From Haemonchus contortus (lineage: Eukaryota; Nematoda; Chromadorea; Rhabditida; Trichostrongylidae): a stretch of DNA of 64,000 nt. Shown here in pieces: positions 44,501 through 55,686 of this stretch; position 1 is the stretch's first letter; each line of letters starts with the position of its first letter. The DNA is taken from NCBI GenBank assembly GCA_000469685.2, contig LS997563.1, positions 32,483,968 through 32,547,967 on the forward strand. Direction: 5' to 3'. The position numbers and the translations under genes are program-made. Under the pieces are notes generated by a model that was not told the origin of the DNA, searched no databases, and saw only the letters and a program-made list of their open reading frames with translations.

Positions 44501-47182
44501 CATGGCGTACCCGAAGAGCTCATTGAGTGGGTGCGCATCCTTTACACTAGCCCAAAGAGCCGAGTGCAAACGGCAGCGGGCACATCGGCGGAATTTCCCA
44601 TCTCCGTCGGAGTACACCAAGGCTCTGCGTTATCCCCACCACTTTTTGTTGTCGTCATGGATGCCATCACAAAAGACCTCCAGAAGCCGGCTCCATGGAC
44701 GCTTCTTTATGCCGATGACGTGATGCTCGCCAGCGAGGACAAAAGCGAGCTCGAGTCACAAGTGCAGACCTGGTCCGACCGTCTGGCTATGTTCGGGCTC
44801 AGGTTAAACGTCAAAAAGACTGAGTATTTGACCACTGATTCGAGCGAGCCAGGCTCTATCAAGATCAATGGCACTGAGCTTACACGGACAACAACTTTCA
44901 AGTACCTTGGATCGGCAATTGCGTCTGACGGCAGCTTGGGGTTTGAAACAAATTCTCGCGTGAATGCAGCGTGGTTGAAGTGGCGCTCAATGACTGGCGT
45001 GCTCTGCGACAAGAACATCCCTGAGCGTCTCAAATCCAAGATCTACAGAACCGTCATCCGGCCGGTCGCAATTTACGGCGCTGAATGTTGGCCTGCAACC
45101 AAAGAGGTTGAAGCCCGTCTCAGTGTGATGGAGACCAAAATGCTGCGCTGGACAGCCGGAGTAACACGCTTAGACCGCATAAGTAATGACGCCATCAGGG
45201 AGCGATTCGGTGTAGCGCCCATTGTCGATAAAATGCGCGAAGCTCGTCTACGTTGGTATGGTCATACTCTTCGCGCAAAGAACGACAGTGTCCGTAAGAT
45301 CGGTCTCAACCTTGAAGTGCCCGGAAAGCGGCCTAGAGGACGTCCAAAGCAGCGGTGGCTCGATACGTTGCACGAAGATCTTAAAGCGGTTAACATCCAC
45401 CCCGATCAAGCGTTCAATCGGGAGAAGTGGCGTCAACATATCAGAAAAGCGGACCCCGCCTACAAGCGGGACAAACGCTAAAGAATAAGAAGAAGAAGAA
45501 GACTTGAAGGGATTCGGAGTTAGCCATCGCAGTCGGCTCGCAGAATGTGAACCGCTTCTAGACCTTCCCGCAGGGTGAAGCCCCCGCTCTCAGGTCGACT
45601 ACCGTGCAACACTGGTGCAAGGAAAACTGCCCCGACGTAATCGCCTCTAGCGAGTGGCCGGCTTGCTCTCCGAACCTAAATCCCATTAGCTACAGTGTGT
45701 GGGCCGTTCTGGAGGCAGAGGCTTGCTCGAAACCTCATCGCTCTGTGGATTCGCTGAAAAGAGCTCTTGGGAAGACGCGGAACAAGCTTAGCTTGAGATA
45801 CTTGCGTGGCACCGTTGATGCTTTCCCTGAGCGTCTCTAGGCATGCGTCGAGATCAGCGGAGGAATTTTCGAAGGTGATTAATGGATGTTGTTGCATCGT
45901 AAGTTCGCTAAAATTGTAAACGAGTCGTTCAAGATGGTTCAAATACCTTGTCGCTATAATTTTGACGCACCCTGTAATTCCATCACAAATGTATACTTTC
46001 CGAATACGACTCTAATAAGGTCCACTGGCGCTGTGGATGACACAATAATCCTGTTGGAGATGTGTAGAACGATTGGGTCACCACCTACATACTTCCTTTA
46101 TTGCACACTCCTCCTCTCTACTAGCTTTGTAATTAGGGAGCTTTGACTGCCCCAAACAATTTTTCCATTTGAATAAAAATTCCCATTTATGCTCTTAAGA
46201 TTTGCCGCAATATGTGACTAAAAAATTATTTGCTTTTGTCTGTTCTTTTTGTGCCTAGAATCGTACAATTTGTCTGCCCCACCCTGCACTATTATGTGGT
46301 ATCTGCTTACTTTTCTGGAAACTTCGAACATGAACCTTGAAGGATGACTACTTGTTTCTCGAAATAATTTGTATTTCCATTCCAGGAACCTAGGTTTTAT
46401 GGCTGATAGGTCGGACGAGTGAACATTTCCCCTATCCGTAGATTATCTAAAGATGCACGCAACCGCTTAGTTGCCCACCGAAGGTGTTCAGCGTTGATAT
46501 TGGTCACAAAACTTCCTCTTCTTCGAGGGAGAAAGAGGAAGTCGTTTATTTCCAGGACTCCTTGTACTATAATATTAACTGCAAGCATCCCCCAACCCCG
46601 GAATTTGCACAAAAAGAGTGATAGGCAATGGCAAGGGTGGTTATGACTGCTCTTTACATAAAGTATCTTAATAAGCTTCAGAGTTGCAGCTTCATTCTTC
46701 ATTATGTTGCATTTCAATGAAGAGTCTGAATCCATTACCCACCGCTTCGGAAACACATCGAAAATCACATATCACGAGGGTTGTTTCTGTCGCACCTTTT
46801 ACCGACTTCCCATACGGTCGCATAAAAAAGACTTCTACGTGAGTGCATCCGAAGGGGGAACAGTTCTGTAATTGCTGTGGATGCACTGAAAGCAGCTTCA
46901 GCGTTGCAGCGTCAATCTTCATTATGTTGCATTTTAATGAAGAGTCTGAATCCATTACCTACCAGTTCGGAAAAAAAATGATTACTACCTATGTAATGCT
47001 TTGATTATAAGAGCTTCATTGTGTCTATGCTAAATCATGATTTTCAGTATAAGTGCAATTTCTACAAGGCATCGGCAGATATAGGTTACTTCTCCTCTGG
47101 CCCCGAAGTAAAAGGATATACTTTGGAAAGAGGTACAACTGACGTGAGCTGCCCGTTGGCAGTGAGCCTGTTTCCAGTATGA
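41580..47182 (+). CDS. PAN-like secreted protein gene, copy A' (partial, two exons)
   Basis: Exons 41580-41759 and 47048-47182 have the same structure and residues as copy A in unit 1, including six cysteines, the GCAAGT donor and the intron with mariner and RTE. No substitution was noticed in either exon. The near-identity reflects the highly similar block 38.82-53.09 kb, so it says nothing about selection. If genuine and not an assembly artefact, unit 2 encodes the same protein segment. Confidence 0.5.
42363..45501 (+). mobile_element. Full-length RTE retrotransposon (unit 2 copy)
   Basis: Same boundaries, tail and 16-bp target-site duplications (42347-42362 and 45502-45517) as 17171-20309. 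Sharing of the insertion site shows it was copied with the flanking DNA, not transposed independently. Confidence 0.9.
42440..45481 (+). CDS. RTE endonuclease-reverse transcriptase, 1013 aa (unit 2)
   Basis: Intact, identical to the unit 1 protein except residue 734, Leu in unit 1 and Pro here (HQGSALSP-P-LF). That residue sits directly after RT motif B, a helix that contacts the template and incoming nucleotide, so the change could reduce activity. This is inference. All endonuclease residues and the YADD motif are unchanged. Confidence 0.95.
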   Translation: MQATGPVTGRPTNTPVTSKMLMSLKELRCNATASAGADAHSQGPVSVKSMRGSPVQGRHRGATKLVRKPRNVWKTRVATLNVGTLTGRLYELAEALERRRIDFCAVQETRWSCCKSRDIGLGFKAVLCGGPKTTNGVGIIVSERFRDSIVSVERFDDRLMKIVVVIERQKYHLFSAYAPQTGCSEQTKDTFWNLLDEKTAEVPPQEAIVVAGDLNGHVGATKDGYSCHGGFGYGSRNADGERILEYADSHNLAIVNTRFRKRDSHLITFYSGENRTQIDFVLVRHRDQGLVTDAKTVPYETVATQHRPLICTLKIAPPKSKLAERCGPARIKWWRLKEKEAAVVSSILLPAVTTVEETWKGAAEAITRVARSKLGMTKPGRRKLDKQTWLWTDHVRDKVREKKKQYHAFLIEKTDDNWQRYQIAKKEAKKAVASEKAAHYAELNKKLESREGERYIYRLAKLRNRQTEDIEKFFGINDENGHLLTDRRQTLKRWREYFANISTIEFAHPAIPCAPPVHGPVQKITVNETITALTKMKSGKATGPDDLAADLWKSKGWNPAGWLTEFFNQVVAEKKVPESWQQSTTIPIWKKKGSPGDCTCYRPIRLLSHSMKIFERIVDSRIRDIVELTTNQCGFVAGCSTIDAIHATRLLLEKHREKRRPIHLAFLDLEKAFDRVPRDVIWYALRQHGVPEELIEWVRILYTSPKSRVQTAAGTSAEFPISVGVHQGSALSPPLFVVVMDAITKDLQKPAPWTLLYADDVMLASEDKSELESQVQTWSDRLAMFGLRLNVKKTEYLTTDSSEPGSIKINGTELTRTTTFKYLGSAIASDGSLGFETNSRVNAAWLKWRSMTGVLCDKNIPERLKSKIYRTVIRPVAIYGAECWPATKEVEARLSVMETKMLRWTAGVTRLDRISNDAIRERFGVAPIVDKMREARLRWYGHTLRAKNDSVRKIGLNLEVPGKRPRGRPKQRWLDTLHEDLKAVNIHPDQAFNREKWRQHIRKADPAYKRDKR

Positions 47183-48429
47183 GGACAGCATTCAATTCTG
47201 AAGTTTCTCTTGCTTCTTCTACTGTCGCGTTGCTGAATAAACTCTTTTGCTTTTCTGTGCACTTGTCCATTCATTGTAGTCCAAAAATTACTCTTATGCA
47301 AAAAAAAGTAGTCATAAGTGTGCGAATGTCGGGAAGAGCAAAAAAATTTCATAGAAGCCTTGAGCATTCAGGGATATCTCCTTGAGCATCAACACTCTGC
47401 ATGAAATTGTTCAAAGAACTTTCGACGACTCCCTTCAAAAAGGCTCTCTCAAAAGCGTTGTTACAGAACCTTCACAATATTCAATCCACTTCTGAAACAC
47501 CTGCAGCGACGGGCCAATAGGGAATGGGACAAGATCAACACAGCACATATAGTCCCTGCGAAACTCCGCTGACAAGGAGTGGCACAAGCGCCGGAATGGG
47601 CAGCTCCGAGGAACAAACGGCTCATTTCGGTCTCAAAAAAACCAAACATCAGAAAAAATAGATCAAGAAGAAAAGGGTGCGCGAATTAGACGACTAGCAC
47701 CCCCGGTAGGTAGAGCATTCTCAAAGTGGGAGGTAGTCAACGTAAATTCGTAACTTGGGTTCAACAGAATCTGAACACCAGAAAGAAATGGAAAGAGTGA
47801 GAAAGGACTCATGGGTGCTGGACATGCCTAAACTTTGCGAAGCTTCGCCTACGATGGGTGGGCGATTTGTGTTGAGTTCGGTATTCTATATTCTCCTGCC
47901 ACCCGAAATGAACGCACCAGTTGATGCGTTCAATTCATGGATGGCAGAAGAATATCAAAACTTACTCCATCTTCCAAACTCACTACAGGCTAGGCTATGC
48001 ATCGACTTTCGAAATTTGAAAGTTGGGAATGGATACCACTATACTTTGACTAACTCAAACAAGCTTCTATTACTTGTGAAGGTACCTCGTTCTATAAGAT
48101 CGACAGTTCATCAGATACGTTTTTGACCATTTTTTGTGGAAACAGCCATAGTGAGCTAGGGAGAAAGATCGAAGGGCAGCGAGGTGGCTGAATCGGGCAA
48201 ATTCACTTTCCCGTCTCTCCCGCTTGTTGGGTCATTTTCTATTATCACCGCAGAACAAACTCCTCACATATAAAGAATCCTATAGGTATCCAAACTTTAG
48301 CCGATTGACTTCCTATTATACTACATAACTTATCCTGTGTGATGGACCGAACTGGTTAGACAGGTTCTTTTTTCTTCAACTTTTCAGTTGCAAAGTCTTC
48401 TTCATTGCGATTCCTTTATTGTTGACGTA

Positions 48430-48523
48430 GCCGAGAGAGAGGAAGAAAAAAAGAAAGAAGGAAAGAAAGAAAGAAAGAGAAAAAGAGAAAGAACGAAAGA
48501 AAGAAAGAAGAAGAAGAAGAAGC
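48430..48523 (+). repeat. Homopurine (GAAA)n / (AAG)n microsatellite (unit 2)
   Basis: Copy of 23238-23331, same length and interruptions. Confidence 0.9.
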
Positions 48524-48588
48524 CGAAAAAACACAAAAGTGCAGATTGGTTCTGAATTACTAATTAGTGTAGAAGCTGAACCTGGTGC

Positions 48589-48669
48589 AATACTGCTACC
48601 AATTCATGGTCAACCGACGGTTAGCGACGGATTGATCTGGTCGGTTGACCATGAACTAGTAGCAGTATT
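48589..48669. ncRNA. 81-nt near-perfect hairpin (unit 2 copy)
   Basis: Identical to 23397-23477: 30-nt arms, two mismatches, 21-nt loop. See that entry for interpretation. Confidence 0.4.
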
Positions 48670-49567
48670 TTATGTGAATGAACAACTACGAGAAAATAAT
48701 CTGTAAATTTTTCTTCCTCATGTGCAGTGGATTCATTTTGTGCCACGACAAATTCGCTGCACGGTAGAAATCAGTTTCAGTTTTTACATTGAGGGCTACT
48801 GAATGGTTGATGTGAATTGTTCAGAAAAAAAATGGAAAATTGTTTGAAAAAGCAGCATGAAGTCTTGCCATCAGTCCTTTGTGAATTTGATAATAAATAC
48901 AGTCATTTGCTGTACCGATCGAACTTGACGCAAGTGAATTTTATTGCAGTAAACATTCTGTCTGTGCAATTCAACAAACTACTCCGAATCATACTGTAAA
49001 ACAGGCTCAACATTACAACTCACTGACGGTCCAGTTATATACAGTAGAACGTCCCATGATGCAAACTACCTTTTGCTAGAATTCAAATGTTGCATTCAAG
49101 AGTAGGCCAACGAAAAATGCTCGACCTATGAAAAAAGAAATTCCAATTGACAAGCCTGATCAGAACGGCTTTTGCTCAATGAATGGAAATAGAGACTAGT
49201 GAAAAAGGATAGTGGAGAACAAAACCGCGATATGTCAGCCCTCTACCGCGTGCCATGCTTTTCGCATCCAATCGCGTGCATCAGCGCGCTGTGAGGAGGG
49301 TGATCCGATCAACCAGTGGAATATTGTGATGACTACCGCGAAACCAGCGCCAACTATGTAATTGGAATTCATGTACGAAAAGTGCCACCACAATATCGCG
49401 TAGATCCCAAGAGCTAAGGGTGACCCACATCGGTTTTGGTTCGAATCAACAGCAAGCATGCCTGCACTCGAAACTTCTAATCATCCAGTTTCTCGATATT
49501 GTTACTCTGAAAATGTAAAACATTCATCCGACACCTCTTCAGTATCCTACTTACTATAAAGCGCTTC

Positions 49568-49602
<35 letters not shown>

Positions 49603-49622
49603 GTTCTGTCTGTATGTCTGTC
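49568..49622 (+). repeat. (TCTG)n microsatellite at the Helitron 5' end
   Basis: About 13 TCTG units with two interruptions, starting some 24 bases from the element's 5' terminus. Confidence 0.9.
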
Positions 49623-50089
49623 ACGAAATTCCCCAGCTCCTTTAGATCTGCCTGGAGAGACCGGGTCAAGTGTGGGATGGGTGGGCCAGGTCTCGAGAAG
49701 TATAAAACACACATCACCTTGGCGAAGCCCCGCCCACAGTGGGCGTGGCGTGCATCGAAATGAGCTGGACTGAGGACCATGATTTCAAATTCAGCCACAA
49801 GACGGCCTCAAAAATGGGGTTTAAAGGTGGCTTGAGGTGCGCATTGGTAAGTTAGATCGAACTGGGGAGACCCACCCCCGATGGGCGGGGCGTTCTCCAA
49901 AAATGCAATGTTTTATGAATACATTTATAACTTGGTTTGGAGAAAGCCAATAGAGCAGGAAAAAGTTGATTTGGGAGGAGCATTGTCGGAGGTGTCTCCA
50001 GCATAAATGACGTCAGCGGAGACCCGCCCACAATGGGCGGAGCGTGCCTCGAAGCTCACATGCCTTCTTACATTTATATACGAAAATCC

Positions 50090-51372
50090 ATAATTCCGCT
50101 TCCCTTGAACCTAGAGAGTTCAAATTTGGTAGGAGTACAGGCGTCATGGAGGCAAAACTCATGATGGGTGGCAGAACCAGACTCCGCCCACAAGGGGCGG
50201 GGTTTGTGCGGAAATTCATAACTCCCGTCCCCATGGACCGAGAAAGTTCAAACTTGGTAGGAGTACAGGCGACAGGATAGGAACACCTATGGTGGGTGGC
50301 AGAACCAGACTCCGCCCACAAGGGGCGGGGTTTGTGCGGAAATTCATAACTCCCGTCCCCATGGACCTAGAAAGTTCAAACTTGGTAGGAGTGCGGGCGA
50401 CAGGATGGGAACACCTATGGTGGGTGGCAGAATCAGACTCCGCCCACAAGGGGCGGGGTTTGGGTAAAAATTCATAATTCTGTCCCAATGGACCTAGAAA
50501 GTTCAAACTTGGTAGGAGTACAGAAACCACGATGGGGAGACTTATGATGGGTGGTAGAACCAGACTCCGCCCACAAGGGGCGGGGTTTGTGCGAAAACTC
50601 ATAACTCCTGTCCCCATAGACCTAGAGAGTTCAAACATGGTAGGAGTACAGGCGACAGGGTGGTAATACATATGGTGGGTGGCAAGACCGGACTCCGCCC
50701 ACAATGGGCGGGGTTTGGGCGAAAATTCATAACTCCCGTCCCCATGGACCTAGAAAGTTCAAACTTGGTAGGAGTGCGGGCGACAGGATGGGAACACCTA
50801 TGGTGGGTGGCAGAACCAGACTCCGCCCACAAGGGGCGGGGTTTGTGCGGAAATTCATAACTCCCGTCCCCATGGACCGAGAAAGTTCAAACTTGGTAGG
50901 AGTGCGGGCGACAGGATGGGAACACCTATGGTGGGTGGCAGAATCAGACTCCGCCCACAAGGGGCGGGGTTTGGGTAAAAATTCATAATTCTGTCCCAAT
51001 GGACCTAGAAAGTTCAAACTTGGTAGGAGTACAGGCGACAGGGTGGTAATACATATGGTGGGTGGCAAGACCGGACTCCGCCCACAATGGGCGGGGTTTG
51101 GGCGAAAATTCATAACTCATGTCTTCATGGACCTAGAAAGTTCAAACTTGGTAGGGGTACAGGCGTCATGGAGGCAAAACTCAAGGTGGGTGGCAGAACC
51201 AGACTCCGCCCACAAGGGGCGGGGTTTGCGCGGAAATTCATAACTCCTGTCCCCATAGACCTAGAAAGTTCAAACTTAGTAGGAGAACGGGCGCCGTGAT
51301 GGGAATACTTATGGTGGGTGGCAGGACCAGACTCCGCCCACAGGAGGCGGGGTTTGAGCGGAAACTCATAAA
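50090..51372 (+). repeat. Tandem array of ten 128-bp units
   Basis: The anchor ACTCCGCCCACAAGGGGCGG recurs at 50181, 50309, 50437, 50564, 50692, 50820, 50948, 51075, 51203 and 51331, a spacing of 127 or 128 bp throughout. Each unit has a CCGCCC...GGGCGG inverted repeat, AATTCATAACTCC and AAGTTCAAACTTGGTAGGAG. Variant units recur at multiples of the period (50692 with 51075; 50437 with 50948), indicating block duplication within the array. The long frames across it come from the periodicity, not from genes. Confidence 0.95.
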
Positions 51373-53555
51373 TCCGATAAAGGTCTATAATGAAAATCAG
51401 CTCATGCGGCTCCGTCTCTCATGGCTAGAGCCCCTAGCGCGCGCGGGAGCGTGCGTAGCCGCCTGGTATTCACATAAGTCATTCGGCTATGACTGGAGAT
51501 ACTCTTCGAATGAGTGGTTTGAGAGATTCGTGAAATTCATTTTGCTCCAGCCTATCGTGGTACATGTGACAACAAAGGCGATTTCTTCTTTTTAACCGAC
51601 TGGTCCAAAAATATTTGCTCCTAGAAAGAGTTTCAGTGTCAACGTTATACACACTCGCTCGCACATCGCTCAAAGTAGGAAGAACGGAAGATATATTCAT
51701 GGCAGTGGCAGAGGGATATACTTGCCACCCAGGAAATCACTGTTCAGCGTGGTACGTTAAAAAACAGCAGTTTGAGAGTGTGTCGGTTGTCTGTGTCGGT
51801 GTGTGTTGAAGCGGAAATTCATAACTCCTGTTCTTGTGAAGCGTTCAAATTTGATAGGGAAACAAGTATTGTGCCAGATATATTGCGTTAATCACATCTT
51901 CCTCAGCACCTTATTCACTGCAGTAACAGCTGCGATATCTCGTTTTATCCAATAATTTCGCACTTCTTTTGTTGCTACACAAGCAGAAGAAATTTCAATG
52001 AAAACTAAGGAGTCATATATGCTGAGGCGCAAAATCACAATGATTCCATTCAAATGAAAGTGCTGTCTTCCCATAGAGCGTGTTTGTAGCATGTTCTCAA
52101 AGGGATCTAGAAATACAATCTCATCGTTCCTGGCTATCTTTGACTGTGGTCAATCTGAAATTCTACTGTACGAGATTTCAAGGTTCCTCTTCAGGTAGTG
52201 GATTAATCCTGCCTTCTCGATCACATCTTCTCGTAACCTGGAAACCTCGTGAACTCCAATTTGCTCTCAGTCAGAACTGGAAGCCATTCATCACTGAACT
52301 CCTAGTAACCACTTCTAGTTCCTAGGCAAAACTCATGTGTGCAAGGAAACAAAGATTCGGAGTTAATTGAATACGGCAAAATCATCTCAATTGGAAGAGA
52401 TTTGCCATTAATCATTTATGCTCTTCACCACTCCCTTTCACTAACCCGTGGAGCGAATTTCACGTGAAAGAGGATGGAAAAGTATCCATGAGTTCATGTA
52501 CCCTGAAGTTTTGTAATGTGTGGGATGCATATATAACTGCTATAAATAGATCTGAGATTGCAATCGTAAGTTTCATCCTGGAAATCATCGACTGTGGTCA
52601 ATCTGTACTCCGGCTATAAGAAATTTTAATGCTTCCCTCACGAGATTTGGCCTATCAGTAATGTCCCTTGATCACCGCTCTTCGTATAACCAAAAAACCT
52701 ACAGTGCTTCAATTCACTCCAAGTAGAAGTTGATGATAATCCATCATTGACATACAAATTTCAGAGCAACAACTGGGCAAATTCTTCGATTGAAGATGAA
52801 AACAAATATGTGACCCATTTCATTATGGAACTGTCTACCAGTAGGCTCCAAGGTTTATTGACTATGAGAGGGTTTCTCGGACTGTGAGTTACAAGGGATG
52901 GTATGGAGGCGAAACGAACCAATTCTTGTTAAACGTCTTCTCTTCTATGTTAGCCTAAGGCCTTTTGTCTCTCTCTAATTGGTCAACATGATAGTTTCGG
53001 GCAGTATTCAAAAATTCTCATATCATTCGGTCTTGATTTGAAGCCATTTAGCCATTATTCTTTGACCAATCGTGACTTTGAAAGCAACGACGACAACTTT
53101 GGAGGAGGTATGGTCTTCTTTGTAGAGCTCTTCCAGATTCATACAAAATGCTTTCACCTCCTTGGATGGATATGTATGTAAGGGTGCAGAGGGTGTAAGT
53201 AAAAGCGACGCAACAGTAAAAGGGAGCTTGGAGAGAAAATCCTCAATGAAGAAGATCTCTGCAACAACAAATGGGAACCTGAAATGACTTGCTATTTTGT
53301 TACTCGGCAAAGTGATTCTAGTTTGGATTCCCGGTGCGCTTCATCGCTCGATGAGATCTCAAGCTATTCTATTTTCTCACTTGAACTGTCAAAAGTCAAA
53401 AATGAAATAGGTTAAAGACAAAATGAAAAATTTGAATCAATAAGTTCCTTACGCTCCTTTACCAAATAGTCTTTACGGAGCAACACTCATTTTATCTAGC
53501 CTTCCGACAAACTGCATAACCGCTCGACGTTAGTGAAAAAGCCGCGATTGGCCAA

Positions 53556-53900
53556 ATGGTACTCCAAAACAAGCAACGTTCCATGTTCGTCGGTCTGACT
53601 GCAACTACTTACGAGTTCGCCTACGTCAAGCGTGATATGATCAGTAATACCCTAAAGTTTCGATATGCTTCTAGGTTTTCGGGAGAGACGAACATAGACA
53701 AAAAAATTAATATTCTATCAGTGGAAAAAAACTTGTTCGGCACAAAGGCGTTGAATATTCATAAAGCTGCAAATGCCCAGGTTTCAGGAAAGGTGAACGT
53801 GGAAAGTATTCTCAAAGTAGTAAAACTAAAACCTAATTCTCAAAATATTTTCCAAAACCCTGCAGCCCTTATCACGGCACTGGTGGTTGCGAAATATTAG
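53556..53900 (+). CDS. Unrecognised 114-aa ORF (unit 2)
   Basis: Open from ATG to TAG. The product includes MFVGLTATTYEFAYVKRDM and KNLFGTKALNIHKAANAQVS. The unit 1 counterpart (26940-27314) has a stop and a frameshift. Replacements between the two are largely conservative, hinting that this frame was coding. It may be one exon of a larger gene, but no signal peptide or domain is recognised and the splice sites are unclear. Confidence 0.35.
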   Translation: MVLQNKQRSMFVGLTATTYEFAYVKRDMISNTLKFRYASRFSGETNIDKKINILSVEKNLFGTKALNIHKAANAQVSGKVNVESILKVVKLKPNSQNIFQNPAALITALVVAKY

Positions 53901-54087
53901 TTCATCTGCAGTTTTTGCACTTCATGTTATGTTGTTGTAACCAACGAGCAAGGCAACAACACCATCAAAATCATTCACTCGACACTCTCTTACTGGAATT
54001 GAGCAGAACAAGATCTCAGTGCTATACTTTGTGAGAGATCCCACTGAGTAATCATTTTTCCTCGATAATCCCTCTTCCTAAAATGCT

Positions 54088-54299
54088 TTGATTCGCTCTC
54101 AGTTGAAATTGGTTGCCATCACTTGTCAACGACACTTCCTCTATTATGCAAGCACACGAGTAAACCAGCACAAGTTAGAAGTCTACTGTAATGGCAAGGA
54201 CTGCCTCCCATTTGAGAGCTTTGCCACTCGCCATCGAAACCCCGACCCCGCCTCAAACACCACTTCATAAAGCGACTTCAACGCGAAGGAGGCTGTGAG
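54088..54299 (+). CDS. Candidate exon region ending at a GTAAGT donor (unit 2)
   Basis: An ORF (54088-54270) containing LEVYCNGKDCLPFESF overlaps an exon end whose frame reads KRLQREGGCE before GTAAGT at 54300. The same donor-bearing end occurs at 27713 and, related, at 13373 and 38568 (the last with a one-base deletion). The unit 1 version of the ORF has a TAG. It could be an upstream exon of the PAN-like gene family; weak evidence. Confidence 0.25.
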
Positions 54300-54952
54300 G
54301 TAAGTTTATAAGATCTTGTACGGTTTACCCTTTGCGCTTCCCCATTGGTAAGATGTGGAATAGATATATGATTGCTCTGAAGAAAGCAATCATACAAGTC
54401 TGACAGTTCAGAGTAAATTTCATCGCAATCTCCTCGATGAACCTAGCAAAGACTATTTCGCGTGTCCCGCGCACTCCTTTTTTACGCAATCCACTGTAGT
54501 CATTTCAACCACTGCAAAATTCAAGTGATCTGCTTTCTTGCTATTGTTGTAGCTTGGCATTCGAGGGCAATAAATAAATAAATCATCTAGTTTCACGTTA
54601 CTGTCAAAGGACTTGTGCTATACAGGCACTGATCCCCTCACTACCGACACCACGCTCTCTCTCGCCTTTGTAGTGGCTTATATACCGTGGTTTATCAACA
54701 CTCACAACTGCGAAGTTTTGGGCCGGTCAGCCAAATTGACAGGGGACCGGCAAGCTTTTCTTAATATAACTTGTACGTGATCGAGTTCCCTCTCATGCCG
54801 AAATTTTGTCAATAATTCGCCAATCTTGTGAGACTTTCGGATCGCGTGTTTCGGCGAAGTAATAGCAGTTTACGAAACATCAGGTCAAAGAATAATTTGG
54901 TGGCATAATATAGCGATTGATTGATCTGCGATTACACTACAAACTTTTGCAG

Positions 54953-55084
54953 TAGTGGTATCTCAATGGAATTCCGAAATAACATTTAGATTTCCGAGTT
55001 TCGAGTGTATCCATCAATTTAGAGATGAAGGTCCTTCGTGGAAACCTGGTTTCATCACTTTCGGCGTTTCTCATCCTTATGCAG
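54953..55084 (+). CDS. Candidate coding exon, unknown protein (unit 2)
   Basis: Counterpart of 28367-28498 with the same acceptor (TTTTGCAG), donor (GTATGT) and length of 132 nt. In unit 2 the overlapping frame from 55025 is also open for 146 codons with a hydrophobic N-terminus like a signal peptide. The substitution pattern favours the exon frame, not that ORF. The two readings are mutually exclusive here and I lean to the exon. Confidence 0.4.
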
Positions 55085-55504
55085 GTATGTATGATCATTA
55101 TAGATATTCAAATGTGCGCGCATGGGAATCGTTCACTGATCTTAACTCAGTGTGTTATCGATAGCCAAAGGGTTTTATTAGAAAGCTCAGTAAGATTAAT
55201 CCGATTTCCAGAAAGCTTGTTTATCGCATCACAGGAAAATGGTTCACTTAAGCGAGAACCTCAAAAAATCGAAGCTACTCTTCGAAAATTTGTGAGCCGA
55301 GTCCAGATCAAAGAACAATACCACGCTAATGAAGTCGAAGACAGTCTTTTGGCTTTGGTCAAACCCTTCCCTGTATACGAACAGTCGTGGCGGTTGACTG
55401 CAAATGTGAGTTATGCAATGTTCCGATGGCCGGCTAAGATCAAACTAGGTGCTTCTGTCTTCTGACGAGTCTGGTATCATTCGATCGAGGAGTGGAGGGT
55501 TGGC

Positions 55505-55585
55505 TGGTCTGGGCGAGTACCAACCCGCCTTTGTCCCCTGTACGAGATACGGTTGAGCACAACTAACCACTATGCTATCTTTGAC
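55505..55585 (-). repeat. tRNA-like (SINE-like) sequence (unit 2)
   Basis: Copy of 28921-29001 with A-box TAGCATAGTGG on the minus strand and the same weak B-box-like motif. Confidence 0.3.
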
Positions 55586-55686
55586 CTCACCACATTGCAT
55601 AAAATGCTGGTTGATGCCAATTCTGACGAGAGTGAATAGTATCACATTCCATTATAGACACAACAGTGCCGAGCTCATTAATTCAA

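Larger units (their letters stand above)
42143..45976 (+). pseudogene. Tc1/mariner transposase relic, split by RTE (unit 2)
   Basis: Second copy of 16951-20784, with the same internal deletion and the same RTE insertion point, so both events predate the copying. A few substitutions differ around its start (for example near 42131, 42147 and 42185). Confidence 0.75.
49545..51466 (+). mobile_element. Non-autonomous Helitron carrying a 128-bp satellite
   Basis: 1922 bp absent from the otherwise identical unit 1. It lies exactly between A (49544) and T (51467); in unit 1 the same A and T are adjacent (24352|24353). It starts TCCTACTTACTATAAAGCG and ends CTGG, with a GC-rich hairpin (51435-51457) 9 nt before the end. 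These are the three Helitron hallmarks: TC start, CTRR end with 3' hairpin, and A|T insertion without duplication. Inside are a TCTG microsatellite, about 450 bp of unique sequence and ten 128-bp tandem repeats. No Rep/helicase ORF. The ends match the element at 6189-7130. Confidence 0.88.

Noticed and set aside
50216..50704. Repeat-containing protein of 162 aa (minus strand)
   Set aside because: The 127/128-bp repeat shifts frame between units and several frames are open by periodicity; no independent evidence of coding.
50090..51372. Possible CRISPR array
   Set aside because: Units of 128 bp are wholly repetitive with no unique spacers, and the context is a eukaryotic Helitron.
55025..55465. 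146-aa secreted protein with a signal-peptide-like N-terminus
   Set aside because: Substitutions relative to unit 1 are better explained by the overlapping exon frame 54953-55084, and the unit 1 copy is frameshifted.
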